A stretch of DNA of 46,635 nucleotides from an uncultured Pelagibacteraceae bacterium (GTDB lineage Bacteria; Pseudomonadota; Alphaproteobacteria; Pelagibacterales; Pelagibacteraceae). The stretch is from the NCBI GenBank assembly GCA_902561015.1, contig CACENB010000007.1:1-46635 (forward strand). The letters are read 5' to 3'. The notes under the pieces were generated by a model. It had not been told where the DNA came from and ran no database searches. It saw nothing but the letters and a program-made list of their open reading frames with translations. The translations under genes were made by a program, and so were the position numbers. Positions 38,488 through 46,635 of this stretch are shown piece after piece (position 1 is the stretch's first letter; every line of letters begins with the position of its first letter).

Positions 38488-39227
38488 TATTGTGCTCCTA
38501 AGTACGCATCTATCACACGTTTATCATTTTTAATTTCATCCGGTGTTCCATTAGCAAGCATCTTGCCATGTGCTAAACAATAAATACTTTCTGCTAGTTG
38601 CATAATAACTCTCATATTATGTTCAATTACCAAAAGGGTAATACCAAAATCTTGATTTACTTTGATTAATCTATCGATGATACCATTTATAAGAGTAGGA
38701 TTGATCCCTGCAGTAGGTTCATCTAATAATAACATTTCAGGTTCATTCATCAGGGCCATTGCTAGCTCTAGAAGTTTTTGTTGACCAAAAGATAAATCTC
38801 CAGCCCTTAATTTTCTTTTTTGATAAAGTCCAACAAAGTTCAGAAGATTTTCTGCCTTTTCTGTTAAACCTTGTGGAATTTTTGAGAATATTTTTAATAT
38901 ACTTTCATCACTACCTTTGTGACTAATTAACATATTATCAACGCAATTTAGTTTACCATAAATCCTAGTTTGCTGAAAAGTTCTAAGTAAACCAAGTTTT
39001 GCAATAACAGGTACAGGTAAGTCTGAGACTTCTTTATCATTAAATTTTATTGAACCATTATCTATCGGATATGTTCCAACAATAGAGTTGAACAGTGTTG
39101 TTTTACCAGATCCATTTGGACCGATAAGTCCAAATATCTTACCTTTTTCTACTGACATTGATATATCTACATTAGCTTTTACTCCGCCAAAAGATTTACT
39201 AACATTGTTAACTTCTAAAATACTCAT
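38487..39227 (-). CDS. livG: ABC transporter ATP-binding protein, LivG-like
   Basis: IGPNGSGKTTLFNSIVG; DLSFGQQKLLELAMALMNEPEMLLLDEPTAGINP. Confidence 0.9.
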   Translation of the reverse strand: MSILEVNNVSKSFGGVKANVDISMSVEKGKIFGLIGPNGSGKTTLFNSIVGTYPIDNGSIKFNDKEVSDLPVPVIAKLGLLRTFQQTRIYGKLNCVDNMLISHKGSDESILKIFSKIPQGLTEKAENLLNFVGLYQKRKLRAGDLSFGQQKLLELAMALMNEPEMLLLDEPTAGINPTLINGIIDRLIKVNQDFGITLLVIEHNMRVIMQLAESIYCLAHGKMLANGTPDEIKNDKRVIDAYLGAQ

Positions 39228-40273
39228 TTAAGTTCTACTTGAGCCTTTCGATCTTTTTCATCAATTACTTCACCAAATTTTTCGGGATATTTTTCTCTTA
39301 ACCAGCCCATAATCCCTTCAGGAAAATAAATTACGATTACAACAATTAAAACTCCTAAAGCAACATACTGCCAACCTAAAAAGAATGTCCAAAACCCTTC
39401 TTTAAAAATATGAAATACTGTTGCACCAATAACTGGTCCCCATAAAGTTCCTTTGCCTCCTAGGATTGCCATCAAAACCATGAACACTCCCATTTCTCTA
39501 CCATCAAAAGCAACATCAGTTGAGTCGATGTATCCAACTAGTCCTCCCATAATGCCACCGGCTAAACCACAAAAGAATGCGGATACCATCCAACCAATAA
39601 TTTTATATTTCATTGTTTCAATACCCATCGCCTCAGCTTTATCTTCATTATCTCTAATCGCATTTAAGATTAGTCTAAATCTTGTTGAATAAATTGCTCG
39701 TACAGCAACAAAAGTTAATATGAGAGCTCCAAAACTTAAAAAATAAAAAAATTCTCCTCTTGCCTCAAGGCCGCCAACCTCAGGAAATGGAGGAGTGGTA
39801 AATCCCTGACCTGCACCTATAATTTCTATACCTCCAGAAATTTCTCCCGCTGCAACACCTAAACCTAAAGTACAAATAGCAAAATAATGTCCTCTTAAAC
39901 CTAAAATCGCATATCCAATTAACCCAGCTACTATTGTTGGAACTACTGCTGCTACAACAAGTCCAACAGCCATACCTTGAAAAAATTGAGCTGGAGTATG
40001 AACAAAAGTTTTTTCACCTCCACTTTCTGTCCATTCTGCAAGAGGGAAAAACATACCAACTTGAACAGATGCACATAAATACATGCCTAAACCATAAAAT
40101 AGTATATTCCCGAATGTATTGTATCCCATTTCACCACCCTGAATATTCCAAGTTGTAGCTAAAACTATCAATACACATAGAATGGATAATTGAACTTTAA
40201 ATGCAGGAAAAACAAATGGTGCTATCAATCCAAAGATTAGAATTGCTGAATATAAAAAAATATTTTTACTCAT
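39224..40273 (-). CDS. livM: Branched-chain amino acid-type ABC permease, LivM-like
   Basis: TWNIQGGEMGYNTFGNILFYGLGMY; GGKGTLWGPVIGATVF. Confidence 0.9.
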   Translation of the reverse strand: MSKNIFLYSAILIFGLIAPFVFPAFKVQLSILCVLIVLATTWNIQGGEMGYNTFGNILFYGLGMYLCASVQVGMFFPLAEWTESGGEKTFVHTPAQFFQGMAVGLVVAAVVPTIVAGLIGYAILGLRGHYFAICTLGLGVAAGEISGGIEIIGAGQGFTTPPFPEVGGLEARGEFFYFLSFGALILTFVAVRAIYSTRFRLILNAIRDNEDKAEAMGIETMKYKIIGWMVSAFFCGLAGGIMGGLVGYIDSTDVAFDGREMGVFMVLMAILGGKGTLWGPVIGATVFHIFKEGFWTFFLGWQYVALGVLIVVIVIYFPEGIMGWLREKYPEKFGEVIDEKDRKAQVELK

Positions 40274-41166
40274 TATTTTAAATACTCTCTTTTCCTAGAC
40301 AGTTTAAATCTTCTGTAAACGAGAATTAAAACTAATAATAAAAATACTGCACCAATTCTAAATTCAGTTCCTAAAATATAATCAGCAAATTCCTCAAAAA
40401 CTCCAAGTCCCATTCCAGACATTGCTACTCCTGGTAAATTGCCTAGTCCTGCAACAATTACGATCATAAAAGACCTTATTGTATATGGTAATCCCATGTA
40501 TGGATGAATTGTAAATGTAATAGATATTAAAGCACCTGCTACTCCACAAAGCGCAGCATTAATTCCAAATGTAGCTGCATAAACTTTCTCTGTATCAACT
40601 CCCAAGATTTTTGCAGCTCTTGAGTTTTGTGCTGTTGCACGAATTGCTCTCCCTAATTTTGATTTTTTCATGTAGATAACTAAACCAATTGCAAAAACAA
40701 TACTGATTACAGCTGAAAAGATTTTTGAATTAGGTAGAGTAACATTGTTATCAAATAACATAGTTGTTCCATAACCTGAATTAGCTAGAACAACATCTGC
40801 GCCAAATGCAAAATTCATTAATTGCATAAATAAAATGCTTATTCCAAAAGTTGCAAGAATGGAGATGAATAAATCTCGATCGACCACTTTATTAATTACT
40901 AATTTGTAAATTCCGACACCAATAAAATACATTATTATTGGAGAGACAATTACACCCCAGGCTGGGTGAATTCCATATAGATACATGAAGTAAGCAATAT
41001 ACCCTCCAAGAATGACTAGGTCACCTTGAGCAATATTTATGATATTCATAACTCCCCATTGCAATGCCATGCCGTATGCAATCAAAGCAAATAAAATACC
41101 AAGAAGTAATCCGTCCAAGCAAGCTTGAACAGTAATCATTGGATATTGGAAAACCATGAAATCCAT
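40273..41166 (-). CDS. livH: Branched-chain amino acid-type ABC permease, LivH-like
   Basis: LDGLLLGILFALIAYGMALQWGVMNIINIAQGDLVILGGY. Start adjusted to ATG 41166. Confidence 0.9.
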   Translation of the reverse strand: MDFMVFQYPMITVQACLDGLLLGILFALIAYGMALQWGVMNIINIAQGDLVILGGYIAYFMYLYGIHPAWGVIVSPIIMYFIGVGIYKLVINKVVDRDLFISILATFGISILFMQLMNFAFGADVVLANSGYGTTMLFDNNVTLPNSKIFSAVISIVFAIGLVIYMKKSKLGRAIRATAQNSRAAKILGVDTEKVYAATFGINAALCGVAGALISITFTIHPYMGLPYTIRSFMIVIVAGLGNLPGVAMSGMGLGVFEEFADYILGTEFRIGAVFLLLVLILVYRRFKLSRKREYLK

Positions 41167-41185
41167 AATCAACTCTTAAAAAAAA

Positions 41186-41211
41186 ATACCCCCTAGAATT
41201 TAGGGGGTATT
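41186..41211 (-). terminator. Rho-independent terminator/attenuator between the substrate-binding protein gene and livH
   Basis: Minus strand aataccccctaaattctagggggtatt followed by a run of T. Confidence 0.85.
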
Positions 41212-41224
41212 TATAGATTAGTTT

Positions 41225-42463
41225 TTATCTTTCAGACCACTTAGGAATTGGGTGAATCAACTTCGCTGAAGCCCATTTAGTTGGAGCTACAACTTTATTT
41301 TCACATTTTCCTGAGCCATCACACATTACTTGGAAAAGAACCATCGGCTTGTCAACGTTCTGACCACCTTCTGCGAACTTTATATTTCCATAAAATGTTT
41401 GCATGTTAGTAGCTGCAAGAGCATCTCGTACTTTTTTCTGATCAAAAGAATTCGCTCTTTCAAATGCATCTTTAAATACTAACAGCGCAGCTGAAGACTC
41501 TGCTGACTGATATGGCGGATCATAACCAAACTCTTTTTCAAAGTCTGCTGCATATTTCATACCATCTTTAAAGAAATTATCTTTATAAGTTAATGTCTTA
41601 TGCCATTGTGATGCACATAAAGCATACTGTGAATTCTTACCATGTTGTTTTGATAATTTCGCAGCATCACAGTGTGTCATTGCCAGCATAGGCACGTCTA
41701 CTTTCATTTCAGCTATTTGTCTAATTGCAGTAAGTGCACCTTTTGTATGACCTGATACCACAAGAACATCTGGCTTCATTTGTTTTACTTTAACTAATGT
41801 AGCAGCCATATCGTTTAACTCTTTTGGTAATTTATCATCTATTACTTTTTTAGAGCCTGTTCTTTTAATTGCATCAAGCACTCCCAATCTTACGTCTTGA
41901 GAAAATGCATCTTGTTCAAATGCCATTGCAACTGTTACTGGTTTACCGTTATTCTTTTCAACTGCTAAATCTATAGCAACATCAAGATATAAGTTTGCTG
42001 GAGCTAACACTGCAAATAGATATTTGTATCCTTTTGTAAACAAAGATCTAGAAGCACCATTTGCTTCAACCATTGGAACACCATATTTTTCTGTAACTGG
42101 TGCAATTGCTTTTGTTAAACCTGAACTATATGGTCCAAGCATGAACTCAACACCATCTTGTGAGATTAATCTTTCTGCTAACTGAGCTGCTCTTTTTGGA
42201 TTTGATTCATCGTCATAATAAATGATTTCAAACTTATAAGTTTTTCCACCAACTTTTACTCCACCCATGCTGTTAATTCTATCAACAGCCATGTTGTAAC
42301 CATTTTGTGTATGAACACCATTAGATGAATATTTTCCAGTTAATGAAATGGCAGCACCTAAGACAATCTTATCTCCAACAACTTTTGCAAATGATACAAC
42401 TGAAGTTGAAAATAAAATTACTACTGCAGAAATAAAACTCAAGATTATTCTAGTTATTTTCAT
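41225..42463 (-). CDS. Branched-chain amino acid/amide-type ABC substrate-binding protein
   Basis: N-terminal signal segment; DKIVLGAAISLTGKYSSNGVHTQNGYNMAVDRIN; YYDDESNPKRAAQLAERLI. Confidence 0.9.
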   Translation of the reverse strand: MKITRIILSFISAVVILFSTSVVSFAKVVGDKIVLGAAISLTGKYSSNGVHTQNGYNMAVDRINSMGGVKVGGKTYKFEIIYYDDESNPKRAAQLAERLISQDGVEFMLGPYSSGLTKAIAPVTEKYGVPMVEANGASRSLFTKGYKYLFAVLAPANLYLDVAIDLAVEKNNGKPVTVAMAFEQDAFSQDVRLGVLDAIKRTGSKKVIDDKLPKELNDMAATLVKVKQMKPDVLVVSGHTKGALTAIRQIAEMKVDVPMLAMTHCDAAKLSKQHGKNSQYALCASQWHKTLTYKDNFFKDGMKYAADFEKEFGYDPPYQSAESSAALLVFKDAFERANSFDQKKVRDALAATNMQTFYGNIKFAEGGQNVDKPMVLFQVMCDGSGKCENKVVAPTKWASAKLIHPIPKWSER

Positions 42464-42498
42464 TTTATTTCCTTTTGTTATTAATTAATTAATACTTA

Positions 42499-42527
42499 AT
42501 TTAATAAATAATTTTAAAGTATTGCAA
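42499..42527 (-). promoter_or_regulatory. Sigma-70-like promoter for the third Liv operon
   Basis: Minus strand TTGCAA-N17-TTAAAT upstream of aaaggaaataaaATG. Confidence 0.5.
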
Positions 42528-42552
42528 GTGGCAAAAAAACTTTACATATGTG

Positions 42553-43167
42553 CTAATAGTGTTGTGTTACAATAATAATTAAGGCTATGATTACCAAAAC
42601 ACTCGCTGAGATTGTATTAATTGTTTTTGGATTTGCTTTTATCCATGTAATAAGTTTTTGTGCTAACAGAGCGTAACCAATCAAAGAAATAAAATCTAAA
42701 ATAACATAAGTAGTTATTAAAATAAAAAATTGGACGATGTAATTAGCACTAAAGTCAATAAATTGGGGGAAGATTAAGGGAAAGAACAACCAAGCCTTAG
42801 GACTTGTGCCTGCAACTAAAAAACCATCTTTATAAAAAGAAAAAGTTCCTTTTGAGCTAATTATTTTCGAATTAACATCTTTTGGTGAAGATTTGTAAAC
42901 ATCATAAGCTAAATAAATTAAATAAATTACACCAATCCATTTAAAAATATTTAGGATATTTGGATTGTCAGATAAAAAAGAACCGATGACAAAAATTACT
43001 AAAGTTGCCTGTAGTAAATTTGCGGTAACATCTCCAAAGGCTGTCCATATACAATTTTTAACTCCATAATTCATTGAATAAGAAATGATTACTATTCTAG
43101 GGGTACCAGGTGAAATAAATAAAAAAATAATAATCTGTAAGAAAAGGATAAAATCTAGGGGGAGCAT
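42553..43167 (-). CDS. LysE/RhtB family transporter
   Basis: IIIFLFISPGTPRIVIISYSMNYGVKNCIWTAFGDVTANLLQA; six-TM pattern. Confidence 0.8.
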   Translation of the reverse strand: MLPLDFILFLQIIIFLFISPGTPRIVIISYSMNYGVKNCIWTAFGDVTANLLQATLVIFVIGSFLSDNPNILNIFKWIGVIYLIYLAYDVYKSSPKDVNSKIISSKGTFSFYKDGFLVAGTSPKAWLFFPLIFPQFIDFSANYIVQFFILITTYVILDFISLIGYALLAQKLITWIKANPKTINTISASVLVIIALIIIVTQHY

Positions 43168-43176
43168 AAAAAAAAA

Positions 43177-43223
43177 GATAGTCCTTAAAAACCGGGAGCT
43201 AAAGATGGCTAAGAAGGACTATC
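43177..43223. repeat. 10-bp perfect inverted repeat (GATAGTCCTT/AAGGACTATC, 27-nt loop) flanked by A9/T9
   Basis: Arms 43177-43186 and 43214-43223. Read on the minus strand, the hairpin is followed by T9 and then the lysE ATG. Confidence 0.85.
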
Positions 43224-43273
43224 AAATCACAATATATCAGGTCTTAAAAAAAATGCATTATAGATTTTTTTGA
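43205..43273 (+). CDS. Possible 22-aa small ORF/leader peptide
   Basis: GGGAG (43194-43198), 6-nt spacer, ATG; encodes MAKKDYQITIYQVLKKMHYRFF, stop TGA just upstream of the TIGR03643-like gene. Confidence 0.4.
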   Translation: MAKKDYQITIYQVLKKMHYRFF

Positions 43274-43287
43274 AATATAAGGGATTT

Positions 43288-43584
43288 ATGAAAAAAAAAG
43301 GTCACAGGCCTATCACTAAAGTCAAGAATCCTGAGCCAAGCGTTGAAAGTCCAGATTGGGTCATATGGGCTGCCTGGGCTGATAGGGTCACATTTGAAGA
43401 AATTAAAAAAAAAACTGGTTACGCAGAATCTGATGTCATAAAAATAATGCGAAGATCACTCAAACCCTCCTCATTTAGATTATGGAGAAAAAGGGTTCAT
43501 GAAAAAAGTATCAAACATAGAAAAAAATTTGAATACTCTCGAAAACAAATATCTAGTAAAATTAAAAAAGGTGATTATCTATAG
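43288..43584 (+). CDS. TIGR03643/DUF2805-like small protein
   Basis: SPDWVIWAAWADRVTFEEIKKKTGYAESDVIKIMRRSLKPSSFRLWRKRV. Start ATG 43288 with upstream AAGGG. Confidence 0.8.
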   Translation: MKKKGHRPITKVKNPEPSVESPDWVIWAAWADRVTFEEIKKKTGYAESDVIKIMRRSLKPSSFRLWRKRVHEKSIKHRKKFEYSRKQISSKIKKGDYL

Positions 43585-43587
43585 TCT

Positions 43588-43842
43588 ATGAAAAATGTTA
43601 CGATATATACTGGACCATACTGTAATTATTGCGATGCAGCAAAACGATTATTAACAAGAAATAATGCGCCTTATAAAGAAATTAATGTAGCTGAAGTCGA
43701 AGGTGCAAAAGACGAGATGATAAAGAAAGCTAATGGAAAAAAAACAATACCACAAATATTTTTTGATGATCAGCATATTGGTGGTTATGATGAAGTTAGA
43801 GCTTTAGAGAAAGAAAATAAACTACAAGATCTTTTAAAATAA
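43588..43842 (+). CDS. grxC: Glutaredoxin
   Basis: YTGPYCNYCDAAKRLL active site; KTIPQIFFDDQHIGGYDEV. Confidence 0.95.
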   Translation: MKNVTIYTGPYCNYCDAAKRLLTRNNAPYKEINVAEVEGAKDEMIKKANGKKTIPQIFFDDQHIGGYDEVRALEKENKLQDLLK

Positions 43843-44175
43843 AACATAATAAAGAACCCAAAAAATTAAAGTATATTCAAAAAAACTTTTAAATATTGTG
43901 ATTTGTTTTTCACTAAACCTTTCATTGATAAACTTTTTTGAAAAATAAAATCCAATATTAACTAATAAGATAGCGATAATAATACCAATTATAGTAAATT
44001 TAATTGAAAAATTTTTATAACCAAAGTAACAAGCTGCAATTAAGGTAAACCAAGAAACTTTTGTAATAAGAATTTTAAAAATTAACCCAGCTTTTTTACT
44101 AAAAACAGATTGTGTTTTTATAATTGAATATGACCAAATAATACCAATTAAAAAACTAATATATTTAATTATCAT
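43834..44175 (-). CDS. Hypothetical membrane protein
   Basis: 113-aa ORF with about four hydrophobic segments; ends next to the msrB start. Confidence 0.55.
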   Translation of the reverse strand: MIIKYISFLIGIIWSYSIIKTQSVFSKKAGLIFKILITKVSWFTLIAACYFGYKNFSIKFTIIGIIIAILLVNIGFYFSKKFINERFSEKQITIFKSFFEYTLIFWVLYYVLF

Positions 44176-44549
44176 TGTTTACTCTTTGGTTCAAAAACTA
44201 GGCAAATACCGTTATTACAATATCTTTTTCCAGTCGGTTGTGGACCATCATTAAAGACATGTCCATGATGAGCATTACAGTTTTTACAATGATATTCAGT
44301 CCTAGCATAACCTAATAAGTGATCCGTTTTTGTTTCAAAAACATCAGGTAGTGATTCATAAAAAGATGGCCAACCTGAACCACTTTCATATTTTGTTTTG
44401 GAATCAAATAATTTTTCTCCACAATTAGCACAATGGTAACTGCCTTCTCGCTTTTCATTATTTAATTCACTTGTACCTGGTGGTTCAGTACCATCCTCAA
44501 ACATAACTAATTTTTGTTCTGTTGTAAGATCTGGATTTTTCTTATTCAT
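44172..44549 (-). CDS. msrB: Peptide-methionine (R)-S-oxide reductase
   Basis: CANCGEKLFDSKTKYESGSGWPSFYE, CKNCNAHHGHVFNDGPQPTGKRYCNNGICLVF. Confidence 0.97.
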   Translation of the reverse strand: MNKKNPDLTTEQKLVMFEDGTEPPGTSELNNEKREGSYHCANCGEKLFDSKTKYESGSGWPSFYESLPDVFETKTDHLLGYARTEYHCKNCNAHHGHVFNDGPQPTGKRYCNNGICLVFEPKSKQ

Positions 44550-44554
44550 AATTA

Positions 44555-45448
44555 CTATATTAATTTAGCACATGACTGGTGCAAAAAAGAGTGTAATTCA
44601 ACAAGTTTATTAATATTTTTATTGTAACCACCGCCTAAAACTCCACAAAGAGGAATTCTTTTAGAAAAAAAATTCTCTGTAACAATTTCATCTCTTTTTT
44701 TTATCCCATCATCTGAAATCTTTAATTTACCCAAGCGATCATTAAAATGGATGTCAACTCCTGCAATATAGAAAACAAAATCAAAATTTTCTTTATTTAA
44801 TTCATTTAAATGAAATTTAAGTAAATTTAAATATTCCTTGTCCTCAGTGTCGTCTTCAAGCTCTACATCACAATCACTAATCGATTTTTTGGCAGGATAA
44901 TTTGATTTTGAATGCATACTAAAAGTAAAAACATTTTTATTGTCCTTGAATATATCTGAGTTACCGTTTCCTTGATGAACATCCAAATCGACAATTAGTA
45001 TTTTTTTTACCAATTCTCTATCTAATAAAAATTGGGAAGCAACTGCTACATCGTTAAAAACGCAATACCCTGCACCGCTGTTATAATTTGCATGATGACT
45101 TCCTCCTGCTGTGTTGCAAGCAATGCCATGATTTATTGCAAGTTTAGACGCAAGTACTGTTCCTCCTGTGGCAACTAACGACCTTTGAACTACACTATCA
45201 ACTAATGGAAAACCAATTTTTTTAACTCCAATTTCATCTAATGTTTTGTTTTTGATTTCTTTTATATATTTTTCACAATGGGCACCCTTTAAAGTTTCAT
45301 CTGAACATGGATATGGTTTATGAAACTTTGTTACTATCTTATTCTTTAATAAAAAATCTGCAAGATCACCAAATTTATTAATAGGAAATTTATGATCATC
45401 ACCAATTTTAGCAAAATAATCTTCATGATTAACTACAGGTAAATCCAT
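44555..45448 (-). CDS. Histone deacetylase/acetoin utilization family deacylase
   Basis: GGSHHANYNSGAGYCVFNDVAVAS, ILIVDLDVHQGNGNSDIF, GVLGGGYNKNI. Confidence 0.9.
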   Translation of the reverse strand: MDLPVVNHEDYFAKIGDDHKFPINKFGDLADFLLKNKIVTKFHKPYPCSDETLKGAHCEKYIKEIKNKTLDEIGVKKIGFPLVDSVVQRSLVATGGTVLASKLAINHGIACNTAGGSHHANYNSGAGYCVFNDVAVASQFLLDRELVKKILIVDLDVHQGNGNSDIFKDNKNVFTFSMHSKSNYPAKKSISDCDVELEDDTEDKEYLNLLKFHLNELNKENFDFVFYIAGVDIHFNDRLGKLKISDDGIKKRDEIVTENFFSKRIPLCGVLGGGYNKNINKLVELHSFLHQSCAKLI

Positions 45449-45449
45449 T

Positions 45450-46400
45450 TTACTCAATTACCCGAATTGGTTCCCCATTAACACAAGCCTCTAGTGACTC
45501 GATCATTTGAGTAAAATAAATATGATAATTTTCAGCTGTCACATATCCGATGTGAGGTGTGAGTAAGGCATTGGGCAAAAATCTTAATTTATTATTTTCT
45601 GATAAAGGCTCTTTTTCATAAACATCTAATCCAGCACCTGCAATTACATTTGTTGATAATGCAATTATCAAATCGTCTTCGTTTATTATGGGACCCCGAG
45701 AGGTATTAATTAAAAATGAAGTCTTTTTCATCTTATCCATTTCTTTAAGAGTAATACAATTTTTATATCTTTCTCCACCTTGTACATGGATAGATAAAAA
45801 GTCAGAGTTTTTTATTAGATCTTCTTTGCTACAAGGCAGAACGTCTAACTCTTTGCAGGTGTTTAAATTTAAATTTTCACTCCAAGCCATCACTTGCATA
45901 CCAAATGCCTTACCAACTTTAGCAACCTGCGTTCCTACTTTTCCAAGGCCAATCAAACCAAGAATTTTACCTTTTAATTCTACACCAACTGAAGTTTGCC
46001 AATAACCTTGGTACATATTATCAATTTCCTCTTTTAAGTTTCTTGCTAATCCAAGTATTAATGCCCAAGTTAATTCAGGTGTTGGATTAGTATTACTCTC
46101 AGTGCCACTGACAACAATTTTTCTTTTTTTCGCAGTATCTAGATCAATTGATTTATTTCTTAACCCGCTAGTAATTATAAATTTTAATTTAGTTAAATTT
46201 TCTATCAAATTTTTTGTTATAGGAGTTCTTTCTCTCATTATAAGGAGAGCCTCAAATTCTGCTAATTTCTCTATAGCATCAGCTTCATCTACAAAGGGCT
46301 CACTAAAAATTTTTATTTCATATTTTCCTGATAATTTTTTTAGATCCACAAATTGTTGTGAAACATTTTGATAATCATCTAAAATTGCAACTTTAAGCAT
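45450..46400 (-). CDS. D-isomer-specific 2-hydroxyacid dehydrogenase
   Basis: GLIGLGKVGTQVAKVGKAFGMQVMAW, NTSRGPIINEDDLI, GAGLDVYEKEPL. Confidence 0.92.
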   Translation of the reverse strand: MLKVAILDDYQNVSQQFVDLKKLSGKYEIKIFSEPFVDEADAIEKLAEFEALLIMRERTPITKNLIENLTKLKFIITSGLRNKSIDLDTAKKRKIVVSGTESNTNPTPELTWALILGLARNLKEEIDNMYQGYWQTSVGVELKGKILGLIGLGKVGTQVAKVGKAFGMQVMAWSENLNLNTCKELDVLPCSKEDLIKNSDFLSIHVQGGERYKNCITLKEMDKMKKTSFLINTSRGPIINEDDLIIALSTNVIAGAGLDVYEKEPLSENNKLRFLPNALLTPHIGYVTAENYHIYFTQMIESLEACVNGEPIRVIE

Positions 46401-46635
46401 GAACTTTTTTATTAGATAAATAAATGCCAGACAATATGAAAAATGCTCCTACAAAATGATACATTTCAAATTTTTCTTTGAAAATAATAATTGCCATAAT
46501 GGCACTAAATAACGGCATTAATTGAATAAACATAGAAGCTCGATTTGGACCAATTAACTCAATACCTTTTTGCCAAAAATAATAAGCAGCTATAGCTGGA
46601 AAAATTGCTACATAAGTTAATATTAAAAAAAAATT
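46393..46635 (-). CDS. EamA/DMT family transporter, N-terminus beyond the window edge
   Basis: Minus-strand translation ...ILTYVAIFPAIAAYYFWQKGIELIGPNRASMFIQLMPLFSAIMAIIIFKEKFEMYHFVGAFFILSGIYLSNKKVHA*; typical C-terminal EamA repeat; 8-bp overlap with the downstream dehydrogenase. Confidence 0.85.
   Translation of the reverse strand, partial: NFFLILTYVAIFPAIAAYYFWQKGIELIGPNRASMFIQLMPLFSAIMAIIIFKEKFEMYHFVGAFFILSGIYLSNKKVHA

Noticed and set aside
43085-43204. Upstream part of the 43085-43273 plus-strand ORF
   Set aside because: Overlaps the lysE start region antisense and reads through the A9 tract; only the segment from ATG 43205 has a good RBS.
43246-43271. A-tract/T-tract pairing aaaaaaat...attttttt as a terminator
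   Set aside because: Stem is purely A-T and weak; it overlaps the end of the small ORF and lacks a GC core.
1-46635. tRNA/rRNA genes, CRISPR arrays, IS elements, integrases, toxin-antitoxin or defence islands
   Set aside because: No tRNA-like T-loop motifs, spaced repeats, transposase/integrase motifs or defence-type domains were recognised by eye; a tRNAscan/Infernal/ISfinder run would be needed to exclude them fully.

Overview
AT-rich, very compact bacterial chromosome segment. The gene content and style suggest a SAR11/Pelagibacter-like alphaproteobacterium (inference from composition and protein resemblance, not a search). About 45 protein-coding genes cover nearly the whole window. I saw no rRNA, tRNA, CRISPR or mobile element. 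Transport dominates: three branched-chain/amide-type (Liv/HAAT) ABC systems (1-4825, 29794-34972, 37702-42463) and one PotABCD-type system (23199-27687), plus AzlCD, two LysE-type exporters and a partial EamA/DMT transporter. Catabolic and housekeeping genes include aconitase, agmatinase, aldehyde dehydrogenase, ArgE, a FadN-type fused beta-oxidation enzyme, a DoeA-like M24 hydrolase next to an EutA-like racemase-family protein, a CsiD/GlaH-like glutarate hydroxylase, a diaminopropionate ammonia-lyase-like enzyme, photolyase, ZapE, MsrB and an HDAC-family protein. The points most worth checking are: (i) two unannotated ORFs of 27 and 23 codons encoding putative single-TM peptides directly after livM in two Liv operons; (ii) a 10-bp perfect inverted repeat with an A9/T9 tract in the lysE/TIGR03643 intergenic region, with a 22-codon ORF whose RBS and start lie in the loop; (iii) a co-directional Liv-AzlCD-CsiD-ProC-Liv block; (iv) a DoeA/EutA pair joined to a Pot-type transporter; (v) hairpins after all four substrate-binding-protein genes. 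No obviously new multi-gene defence or mobile system is visible.
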